DNA of 10,155 bases from DSUN01 sp035527715 (lineage in GTDB: Bacteria > Planctomycetota > PUPC01 > DSUN01), in contig DATKZY010000234.1 in NCBI GenBank assembly GCA_035527715.1, forward strand, positions 1 through 10,155, written 5' to 3'. Numbering within the stretch: position 1 is the first letter of the stretch; every line of letters begins with the position of its first letter. Under the pieces are notes generated by a model. The model searched no databases and was not told where the DNA came from. It worked only from the letters and a program-made list of their open reading frames with translations. Positions 1-5,371 of the stretch are shown here, one piece after another. The translations under genes and the position numbers were made by a program.

Positions 1-101
1 GCTCCGCCGCCCCCTTCGGGGGCTGGGCCACGGGAGGTCGTCAACCCACGGCTCCCCGAGCATCGCCGTGGGCTTCATTCCCTCGCCTCCTTCGGAGGCT
101 G
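1..101. repeat. Composite GC-hairpin repeat element
   Basis: Three perfect inverted repeats follow one another. The first is a 6-bp stem GCCCCC/GGGGGC with loop TTC (9-23). The second is an 8-bp stem CCCACGGC/GCCGTGGG with a 12-base loop (45-72). The third is a 6-bp stem GCCTCC/GGAGGC with loop TTC (85-99). The first and third share the same design and are both followed by TG, so the block looks like a short-hairpin unit plus a long-hairpin/short-hairpin unit. Similar CCCACGGC...GCCGTGGG plus TTC-loop hairpins are dispersed in many copies in Planctomycetota and Verrucomicrobiota genomes; that comparison is from memory. No ORF fits. It could alternatively act as a bidirectional transcription block before the downstream promoter. 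Confidence 0.6.
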
Positions 102-157
102 AAAACGCGAACGCCTGCCCCGTAGGAGATTACACGCACCCGCGCCCGGTTTTGCGC

Positions 158-186
158 TTGACACGCCGGGAGGCGGGTGGTAGAGT
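158..186 (+). promoter_or_regulatory. Sigma70-type promoter for the 238-732 gene
   Basis: A perfect -35 box TTGACA (158-163) is separated by 17 bases from TAGAGT (181-186), a 4/6 match to the -10 consensus. The predicted transcript starts near 193, giving a leader of about 45 bases that contains the ribosome binding site at 225-231. The spacing and the perfect -35 make this the best-matched promoter in the window. Confidence 0.7.
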
Positions 187-237
187 GGAGTACGTGGGAC
201 GGCGCGTCTGGACTCTTGCTTCATGGAGGAGCTTGCC

Positions 238-732
238 GTGAAGCGTCACCTGTTGCTCGTCGTGTGTTGTGGGTTGGCGTGTCTGGTGACGGGTCTTGCC
301 TATGGCGAGACCACGGACATGCACAAGTACTACGGGCCCGGCCCGTACGTGTCTCCGCCGTACTGGAAGGTCCCCGACCTGACCGCGGAGAGCGTGGGTG
401 AGCCCCCGTCCGCGTTGGATTTGACCCACAAGGGGAGGAACGAATCCGCGTATCCCGACCTCTCCACGCGCTACGGGGCCAAGCTCCAGGGCAAGCGAAT
501 TGGCCGCCCCCAGCCGCTCGTCTATCCCCTGAAGTACACGGATCACTCGAAGTCCATCATCAACCTCACGGCTACCCGGCAGCGGACCTCGGTGAAGGCC
601 CTCCTGTACGGCCCTTCCAGCGTCGCCGCCCAGAGCCGCTATCCGTCCTACCGGACGTTCGAGTTCTCCAGGAACTACGGCAACGGCATGCAGAGGTACA
701 TGCAGCGGAGCGCGGCGCGCCAGCCCCGATAG
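238..732 (+). CDS. Small exported protein of unknown function, Tyr/Pro-rich
   Basis: I do not recognise a family. The GTG start at 238 is preferred over the in-frame ATG at 223 because GGAGGAG (225-231) sits six bases upstream of the GTG and overlaps the ATG. From the GTG the protein begins with a short basic end (MKR) and a hydrophobic stretch to about residue 19, a Sec-type signal peptide with likely cleavage after a G-L-A-Y-G segment. The mature part is short, basic and rich in Tyr, Pro, Ser and Arg; near its start is the run YYGPGPYVSPPYW. No Cys pair or catalytic motif is visible in the mature part. It stands alone behind a good promoter and ends with TAG. It may be a cell-envelope or extracellular structural protein, but that is inference only. 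Confidence 0.8.
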   Translation: MKRHLLLVVCCGLACLVTGLAYGETTDMHKYYGPGPYVSPPYWKVPDLTAESVGEPPSALDLTHKGRNESAYPDLSTRYGAKLQGKRIGRPQPLVYPLKYTDHSKSIINLTATRQRTSVKALLYGPSSVAAQSRYPSYRTFEFSRNYGNGMQRYMQRSAARQPR

Positions 733-805
733 GGCCACACGTCCCGCGCAACGCTCGCCTCAGCCGGTTCCCCGCGCCATGCTGCTCGTGCGCGAGCTCC
801 GCGCC

Positions 806-973
806 CTACTCGACCAGGGTCCAGCGCACGCCGCAGTTGGAGCACCGCTCCCAGTAGGGATGCAGGGTGAGGCCGTTGATCTTGGTGACGGCCTTGTCGG
901 CCCCGTAGTCCACGTGCGGCCCCTTGTTGTTGCCGGCGCGGTCGAAGAACCGCGGATGCCCGCAGTCGCTTCA
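806..973 (-). pseudogene. Zinc-ribbon tail in frame behind the DUF2335 stop codon
   Basis: Directly after the TGA of the DUF2335 gene (971-973), the same frame stays open for 54 codons to a TAG at 806-808. The translation is protein-like and begins S-D-C-G-H-P-R-F-F-D, ending with W-E-R-C-S-N-C-G-V-R-W. If the TGA stood for Cys, the tail would read C-S-D-C-G, then about 40 residues, then C-S-N-C-G: two matching knuckles of a zinc ribbon. No start codon with a ribosome binding site opens this tail separately. It is therefore probably the ancestral C-terminal domain of the DUF2335 protein, cut off by a Cys-to-TGA change, or less likely read through. A hairpin with stem CGCGGT/ACCGCG begins 17 bases after the TGA, but its loop TCTTCG lacks the early G expected of a SECIS. 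Confidence 0.6.
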
Positions 974-1486
974 GCTCGGAGGCGGGTTCCTTGGCGTTTC
1001 GACCTCGTGCTGTTCCTCCGGGGAGCCGGTCGCTTTCCTGCCCCGGAGGAACGCGAGGACCAGGCCTGCAAGGGTGCCCACGATGATCGTCGCACCTGCC
1101 CAGTCGTGGCTCTTGAGAACGCACGTGCCTCCCCATCCGATCACCGCGAGCGCCAACAAGAAGGTGAGATACTGGCCTCGCTTGAACTGAGCTCGCGCTG
1201 CCTGCTGATCCTGCGCTTGCGCCCCCATCGCGTTCCGCTCCATCTCCATGTCGTGACGCGCCTTCGCGATCACCAGGTCATGCATCTCCTTGGCGGCCCC
1301 AGGAATGATCGCGTTGTATGCCTGAAGAATCTGGGGCGGCGGCAGAGGGCCGGCGGAGGCGAAGAACTGCATCACCTGCTCAAGCAGCTCTGCCGATGGT
1401 TGCACGGACCCGGCAGTCTGCACAGCATCCCCACCCTCGAGTTGGCTCGGGGGTCGAGCCGATCTCTTCTCGACTTCGTCAGGCAT
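971..1486 (-). CDS. DUF2335 family two-helix membrane protein
   Basis: This 171-residue protein matches the DUF2335 pattern. It has a hydrophilic N-terminal arm, then the hallmark G-P-L-P-P-P-x-x-L-x-x-Y-N-x-I-x-P-G-A (about 46-64). A charged helix rich in Met, Glu and Arg follows (about 66-100), with a short basic F-K-R-G-Q linker. Two membrane helices lie at about 105-123 and 129-147, closely spaced so that both ends face the same side, followed by a short polar tail. The family's function is unknown; many members are small inner-membrane proteins. The ATG at 1486 has only a weak upstream purine stretch (AAGGG). The gene is downstream of the 1636-2073 gene on the same strand with a 149-base gap. 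The stop TGA interrupts a continuing zinc-ribbon frame, so the natural protein may have been longer. Confidence 0.85.
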   Translation of the reverse strand: MPDEVEKRSARPPSQLEGGDAVQTAGSVQPSAELLEQVMQFFASAGPLPPPQILQAYNAIIPGAAKEMHDLVIAKARHDMEMERNAMGAQAQDQQAARAQFKRGQYLTFLLALAVIGWGGTCVLKSHDWAGATIIVGTLAGLVLAFLRGRKATGSPEEQHEVETPRNPPPS

Positions 1487-1635
1487 GGGCCCTTACACTC
1501 GACAGGAGTTGGCAAACGAAAGGCCCATCGGAGCGAACCGGGCTGCGTTTGCCCTGCTGCAGTGGCCTCTCCTGTTCACGACCTCGATCCTGAGCGCTGA
1601 GGTGCAGGCGCGAACCCTCGGCCTGCTGTGCTTTC

Positions 1636-2073
1636 CTACGACGCTCCTCGGTCCAGATCTCTCAGCCGTGCAGCGCACGTCTCCAGGGCGGCGATTAGCT
1701 GCTCCAATCGCTGCTTGGGCGAAGGCTCGGCTTGCCCGCCCTCACGCCGGCATTTCCACAATTCCCTGAACCACTGCTCAGGTGGCCTCAGCGGCATGGG
1801 CTGCGGCCGGAATCGGGACAACCACTGTTGGCATCGGTCCCGCGCGGAGGGGTGCCGCTCCGGGAAGGCTTCCAGCAACTTGCGGAAACCGTCCCCCAGA
1901 TCCCTGTAGCCTCTCGCGTACAACCCAAGCGCTGAGACACGGGAGAGGCTAGGCATGATCGGCCGGCTGGGCACAGCCGGAGGCGCGAGCTCGAGCAGCG
2001 AGCCCGCTCCCTTGATGTAGTTGGCCAGCTTCGCGTTCTGTTCTGGGCTTACCACCGGGGCCTCAAAGGTCAC
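1636..2073 (-). CDS. Hypothetical soluble protein, no recognised family
   Basis: A 145-residue protein with a GTG start at 2073, preceded at about five bases by the purine-rich ribosome binding site AGGGAGGG. It has no signal peptide or membrane helix. The central part (about 45-75) reads as amphipathic helices (L-Y-A-R-G-Y-R-D-L-G-D-G-F-R-K-L-L-E-A-F-P-E), and the C-terminal third is another predicted helix rich in Glu, Leu and Arg. Third codon positions use more A and T than in the glycosidase or DUF362 genes, as in the DUF2335 gene just downstream, so these two genes may share a history separate from their neighbours. No function can be assigned. The ribosome binding site and protein-like composition are the evidence that it is real. 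Confidence 0.65.
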   Translation of the reverse strand: MTFEAPVVSPEQNAKLANYIKGAGSLLELAPPAVPSRPIMPSLSRVSALGLYARGYRDLGDGFRKLLEAFPERHPSARDRCQQWLSRFRPQPMPLRPPEQWFRELWKCRREGGQAEPSPKQRLEQLIAALETCAARLRDLDRGAS

Positions 2074-2123
2074 AGGATCCCTCCCTGCTCTGTCTTGGCC
2101 TCTCCTTCAGGGATGATTGTGGC

Positions 2124-2172
2124 GCATGCGAGCGGAGCATGCAATCCCATCCGCAAGCCCACGCGACGTGGG
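2124..2172. repeat. Pair of short hairpins between convergent-free gene ends
   Basis: GCATGC occurs twice (2124-2129, 2137-2142) around a 7-base loop, and CCCACG/CGTGGG (2158-2163, 2167-2172) forms a 6-bp stem with loop CGA. The second resembles a shortened form of the CCCACGGC hairpin at 45-72. It lies beyond the stop of the DUF3332 gene and before the start of the 2073 gene, so it could stop minus-strand transcription. No T-run follows on the minus strand, so an intrinsic terminator is not supported. Confidence 0.4.
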
Positions 2173-2228
2173 AGCGGCCTTGGGGGGATACTACCCAGGT
2201 GGTCGTCTTCACCTTGTGGCTCGGCGCC

Positions 2229-2780
2229 TCACCTCGTCAGCGCCGCTGCAACCTGGTCGGCCGGGACGCTTGTGACCAGCAGGCCGTCGGGGTTCGTGAG
2301 GGTGAGGCCGCCGTCGGGCGTCCGCACGAGCCGTGCCGTGACCTTGCCCGCGGCGTCGCGGACCTCGAACGCGGTGTCGGAGGTCCGCACGAAGCGTACG
2401 CGGGCCTCCGCCTTGCCGCCGTGCGATGCGGTGAGCGTGGCCTCGCGGCCGTCGGGCGACGGCGCGAAGGCGTAGGTCGTCCCGTTCCCATCCGTCGCCT
2501 TGGCGGAGCCGCCGCCGAAGTCCGACCCGGTCCAGAACTCCACGACGTTCACGAGCAGGGCATCGCCGATCAGGGCGACGTCGTACACGCCCACGCCCAG
2601 GAGCAGCCAGAACATCAGCGCGTGAACCGTCCTGGAGCCCGTGATGTCGCCGTTGAACTTGTAGATGGCCCTCGTCATCGGGAACGTGCCGTAGCAGCCG
2701 CCCAGCAGCGGCGCGGCCAGCAGCGCCGCGCACAGCATCCCCACCATCGCCGCCTTGCCCATTCGCGTCCCTGTCGTCAT
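2229..2780 (-). CDS. DUF3332 family lipoprotein
   Basis: A 183-residue DUF3332-type protein. The ATG at 2780 is chosen because GGAGG lies about seven bases upstream and the product then starts with a lipoprotein signal: basic M-T-T-G-T-R-M-G-K, hydrophobic core, and lipobox L-G-G-C with Cys29. After the lipid-modified Cys comes the family pattern C-Y-G-x-F-x-x-T-x-x-I-Y-K-F-N-G (29-44). A long hydrophobic segment follows (about 53-80) with L-x-x-G-V-Y-D-V-A-L-I-G-D-A-L-L-x-N-x-V-E-F-W-T-G. The second half is a soluble region of short beta strands (about 95-175). The protein should sit in the envelope, anchored by lipid and perhaps by one or two helices. It follows the deiodinase-like gene by 31 bases and is probably co-transcribed. 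The family's role is unknown. Confidence 0.85.
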   Translation of the reverse strand: MTTGTRMGKAAMVGMLCAALLAAPLLGGCYGTFPMTRAIYKFNGDITGSRTVHALMFWLLLGVGVYDVALIGDALLVNVVEFWTGSDFGGGSAKATDGNGTTYAFAPSPDGREATLTASHGGKAEARVRFVRTSDTAFEVRDAAGKVTARLVRTPDGGLTLTNPDGLLVTSVPADQVAAALTR

Positions 2781-2811
2781 CTGCGGTCCTCCATCTGTCC
2801 TCCCATTGTGC

Positions 2812-3423
2812 TCAGGGCTTGAGCAGGGCCAGAAGAGCCTGCTCCATCTCCCCGGGCCGGAAGCCGCCGGGGCCGGGGCGCCCCTTGTAGGCGACCGCCC
2901 CGTCCTTCCCCACGATGTAGAGGCGATCGGGCCAGCCCGCATAGGCCCGCTCCGCCGCGTTGTCGAGGCCGTCGAGCAGCATCGGCATTGAGAGCCTGAG
3001 GCCGGCCCGGCACTCCCCGGCCACCTTGCCGCGCTCGTCGGCGGTCGTGGGCTGCTTGTAGACCACGCCGTCGCGCTCGTTGGCGGGCATCTGCCAGCCG
3101 TCGCTCGGATGGGCCTCGCGGATGTAGACGACCAGGAACGCCGCCTTGTCCTTGTGGCGGTTGTAGAGGGCCTCGAGGGCGCCAGCCTAGCGCCGGAAGG
3201 GCGGTCACGTGTAGCTGCCGAAAATGAGCACCACGGGGCGGTCGCCCTTGAAGGCGGAGAGCTTCACCTTCCCCTCGCCGCCGAGCTGCGGCAACTCGAA
3301 GTCGGGTGCGGGGTCGCCCACGCTCAGGGTCCCCTCGCGCGGCCCGTCCCGCGGCCCCTTCGCCCCCCCGAGACACACCGGGCACAGCGACGCGGCAAGC
3401 ACAAGCCAGAGCATTCGCCTCAT
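2812..3423 (-). CDS. Exported iodothyronine-deiodinase-like selenoprotein, with an extra in-frame TAG
   Basis: The thioredoxin-fold protein spans 203 codons when TGA at codon 73 (3205-3207) is read as selenocysteine. ATG at 3423 is preceded by GAGGAG at six bases. Residues 1-20 are a Sec signal peptide. Next come the redoxin entry V-G-D-P-A-P-D-F-E-L-P (35-45) and the active site F-G-S-Y-T-U-P-P-F (68-76), which corresponds to G-S-C-T-U-P-P-F of animal deiodinases. Then come Y-I-R-E-A-H-P-S-D-G-W (100-110), Q-P-T-T (124-127), D-R-L-Y-I-V and Y-K-G-R-P-G-P-G-G-F near the end; all align with animal deiodinases. Bacterial relatives carry Sec or Cys and probably act as thiol/selenol redox enzymes; iodinated substrates are not implied. 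TAG at codon 79 (3187-3189) lies where a Gln would fit (F-R-R-[Q]-A-G-A-L-E-A-L-Y). Unless suppressed or a sequence error, it would truncate the protein. Confidence 0.85.
3178..3194 (-). promoter_or_regulatory. Candidate bacterial SECIS hairpin in the deiodinase-like mRNA
   Basis: On the minus strand the 11th to 27th bases after the TGA (3205-3207) form GGCGC-T-AGGCT-G-GCGCC. This is a five-pair G/C stem closed by a T-G wobble, with apical loop AGGCT beginning 17 bases after the TGA. Known bacterial SECIS elements have a small loop about 16-37 bases downstream with a G in its first two positions; here G is second. The loop resembles the AGGUCU loop of E. coli fdhF. If the TAG were CAG, the stem would be six perfect pairs. 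It would recruit SelB for selenocysteine insertion. Confidence 0.6.
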
Positions 3424-3449
3424 GCCGGACTCCTCGCCCTCCTCGACAT
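3420..3449 (-). other. Possible nine-codon upstream ORF overlapping the deiodinase start
   Basis: ATG at 3449 opens a frame M-S-R-R-A-R-S-P-A ending in TGA at 3420-3422, which overlaps the ATG at 3423 as ATGA. The predicted transcript from the TATACT promoter would begin about two bases before this ATG, so it could be translated almost leaderless and feed ribosomes to the main start. The evidence is positional only. Confidence 0.25.
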
Positions 3450-3457
3450 TTCCTCCG

Positions 3458-3485
3458 AGTATACCACAACGCCGCGGCGGGGCAA
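3458..3485 (-). promoter_or_regulatory. Promoter of the deiodinase-like/DUF3332 unit
   Basis: On the minus strand TTGCCC (3480-3485, 4/6) is separated by 16 bases from TATACT (3458-3463, 5/6). The spacer contains the 10-base palindrome CGCCGCGGCG (3470-3479), which could be a regulator site but may be chance in G+C-rich DNA. The arrangement closely parallels the promoter at 8545-8572. Confidence 0.6.
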
Positions 3486-3491
3486 CAGCGG

Positions 3492-3520
3492 TTGACACCG
3501 AAGGCCGATCCTGCGAACAT
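3492..3520 (+). promoter_or_regulatory. Possible promoter of the DUF362 gene
   Basis: A perfect TTGACA (3492-3497) is followed after 17 bases by GAACAT (3515-3520), only a 3/6 match. The transcript would begin near 3527, which leaves no room for a ribosome binding site before the ATG at 3529 and supports the ATG at 3574. Confidence 0.35.
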
Positions 3521-3573
3521 TGAGGAGAATGACAGGGAGGCCAACCGACCTCTCCGACGAAAGGGACAGGTGG

Positions 3574-4707
3574 ATGACGGCTCGGCAAAGCGCGCGCGCG
3601 AAGTCAACGGCGAAGGCACAGGTCTACTTCGGCTCCTCGGCGGTGGAGAGGCCGAGCGGCGACGCCAGCCTGCCGGCGAAGCTGCGCCGCATCCTCGAGC
3701 GCTTCGACCTCGAGCGCCTGTGCGGGAAGGCCCGCGTGCCCATCAAGATGCACCTCGGCGGCGGCATCGGCTACACCACGGTTCACCCCGTCCTCGTCCG
3801 CATCGTCGTGGATGCCCTGAAGAAGGCCGGCGGCAAGCCGTTCGTGGTGGACGGGCGTTTCGACACCATCGCGTCGGCGGCGCAGCGCGGCTACACGGCC
3901 GAGACCCTCGGCTGCCCCATCGTCTCCGCAGGCGGCGTCTACGACTCCCACCTCGTGACGAAAAAGGTCCGCTACCGCACGCTGCGGGAGCTGCGCATCT
4001 TCGGCGCCATCTGGGATGCCCCGTGCCTCGTGAACCTCTCGCACGTGAAGGGCCACGGGGACTGCGCGTACGGCGGGGCCTGCAAGAACATCGCGATGGG
4101 CTGCGTGAACGGCCCCACGCGCGGCGCCCTCCACGCCCTCGAGGGCGGGATCGAGTGGGACGCCGAGGCCTGCGTCTTCTGCGGCCGGTGCGCCGAGGCC
4201 TGCGACCGCGGGGCCATCCACTTCGACAAGGCGAAGCGCTCGATGTGGATCAACTACCACCACTGCCGCTTCTGCCGCCACTGCATCGTCGCCTGCCCCA
4301 AGAAGGCCCTCGTCATGCGCGACCCCGCCGGCTTCCGCCACTTCCAGGAGGGCATGGCTCTCGCCGCCAAGACCGTCCTCGGCTCCTTCGAGCCCGATCG
4401 CGTGCTCCACATCAACCTGCTCACCAACATCACGCTCATCTGCGACTGCTGGGGCATGAGCCTGCCCAGCCTCGTGCCCGACATCGGCGTCATGGCCTCG
4501 CAGGACATCGTGGCCATCGAGGCCGCCACCCTCGACGCCATCCAGGCCGACAAGTTCATCCCCGGCACCCTCTTCCGCGGCTGGGAGCTGGGCGAGGGCG
4601 GGCACCTCTTCGAGAAGCTCTTCGGCAAGGACCCCTACGGCCAGGTCCGCGCCCTCGAGCGCCGCGGCCTGGGCACCTCCCGCTACAAGCTCGTCGAGGT
4701 CAGGTGA
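3574..4707 (+). CDS. DUF362 protein with two 4Fe-4S ferredoxin motifs
   Basis: A 377-residue DUF362-domain protein, probably cytoplasmic since there is no signal peptide. The N-terminal half carries the family's V-Y-F-G-S start and the K-M-H-L-G-G-G-I-G-Y-T-T-V-H-P segment (about 58-72). A later stretch is H-V-K-G-H-G-D-C-A-Y-G-G-A-C-K-N. Two classic cluster-binding motifs follow: C200-x2-C203-x2-C206-x3-C210 and C231-x2-C234-x2-C237-x3-C241-P, predicting two 4Fe-4S clusters for electron transfer. The physiological role of the family is not settled. Start choice: ATG 3574 has AAGGGA seven bases upstream. In-frame ATG 3529 and TTG 3520 would add 15 or 18 residues, but the GAGGAG there abuts the ATG. 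It is divergent from the deiodinase-like gene and ends 23 bases before the convergent 4731 stop. Confidence 0.9.
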   Translation: MTARQSARAKSTAKAQVYFGSSAVERPSGDASLPAKLRRILERFDLERLCGKARVPIKMHLGGGIGYTTVHPVLVRIVVDALKKAGGKPFVVDGRFDTIASAAQRGYTAETLGCPIVSAGGVYDSHLVTKKVRYRTLRELRIFGAIWDAPCLVNLSHVKGHGDCAYGGACKNIAMGCVNGPTRGALHALEGGIEWDAEACVFCGRCAEACDRGAIHFDKAKRSMWINYHHCRFCRHCIVACPKKALVMRDPAGFRHFQEGMALAAKTVLGSFEPDRVLHINLLTNITLICDCWGMSLPSLVPDIGVMASQDIVAIEAATLDAIQADKFIPGTLFRGWELGEGGHLFEKLFGKDPYGQVRALERRGLGTSRYKLVEVR

Positions 4708-4730
4708 ACAGGACTCGGTCGCGGAGGGGC

Positions 4731-5291
4731 TCAGAAGTTCTCGGGCGGCTCGTCTCCCTGGTGGCCCTTGCCGGCGCGCTCGCGCTTGCCGCCCTTGTCG
4801 GCCTTGTCGCGCTTGCCGGCGGCGTTGATGTGTTGCACGGCCAGCTTCCCCGCCGCGTTGTGGTAGGCGAGCTGGATGCGGCGGGGCATGGTGAACTGCT
4901 GTTCGGCCGCGGCATCGCCCTCGCCGACCTTGAGGGTCAGGACGACGTTCGCGCCCTGGGTCTCGGCCTTGACGAGGGTGCCCTGGGCGATGAGGGCCTT
5001 GCCCTTGGCGTCGGGGGCGCGCTTCCCGCCGGGCACGCGCACCATGTGCACCTGCCTCTGGCCGTTCCTCTCCGTGTACATCACGGCCACTTGGGCGGGC
5101 AGCTCGAAGAGCTTCTCGCCCTCGTTGTCGAGGGCGACCTTGAGCTCGAACGTCCCTGCCCCCGGCTTGGGCGTGGCGGCGACGAAGACGCCGCTGCCGG
5201 TCTTGGGCGGCTCCTGGTCCTTCCTGCCGCCCGCCAGAGCGCTTCCCGCCACGACCAGGGCCACCGCAACGACGCTCAGGAGGCTTCTCAC
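4731..5291 (-). CDS. Small exported protein with Lys/Gly-rich tail, unknown function
   Basis: A 186-residue protein with GTG start at 5291 and AAGGAG about eight bases upstream. Residues 1-20 form a clear signal peptide ending A-L-A-G-G. The mature region (about 35-155) reads as alternating beta strands, with repeated V-x-L-x-V patterns and a basic V-P-G-G-K-R segment, consistent with a small beta-sandwich domain. No catalytic motif is seen. The last 30 residues are highly charged, rich in Lys, Arg and Gly, and probably disordered, perhaps binding polyanions or the cell wall (inference). It lies 80 bases downstream of the beta-propeller glycosidase-like gene on the same strand and may belong to that operon. 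The same frame runs open far upstream through the 5372-6979 gene, but the signal peptide and ribosome binding site fix the start. Confidence 0.8.
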   Translation of the reverse strand: MRSLLSVVAVALVVAGSALAGGRKDQEPPKTGSGVFVAATPKPGAGTFELKVALDNEGEKLFELPAQVAVMYTERNGQRQVHMVRVPGGKRAPDAKGKALIAQGTLVKAETQGANVVLTLKVGEGDAAAEQQFTMPRRIQLAYHNAAGKLAVQHINAAGKRDKADKGGKRERAGKGHQGDEPPENF

Positions 5292-5371
5292 GGTCGGTTC
5301 TCCTTCTTTCTGCTGGCTCGAGACGCCTGTCCCCGAGGGAATAGTGCGCCGGGTGGTCGGGTCGTTAGCCT

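Noticed and set aside
941..958. The CGCGGT/ACCGCG hairpin after the DUF2335 TGA as a SECIS element
   Set aside because: Its distance is suitable, but the loop TCTTCG lacks a G in the first two positions, and a selenocysteine as zinc-ribbon ligand would be unusual. It is not strong enough to call.
2781..2942. N-terminal extension of the DUF3332 protein to 2942
   Set aside because: It would overlap the deiodinase-like gene and bury the lipoprotein signal. GGAGG and the signal peptide favour ATG 2780.
806..3423. Global recoding of UGA to an amino acid in this organism
   Set aside because: TGA ends the DUF3332, DUF362, both glycosidase and other genes at their natural family lengths, so UGA works as a normal stop. 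Only context-specific decoding is tenable.
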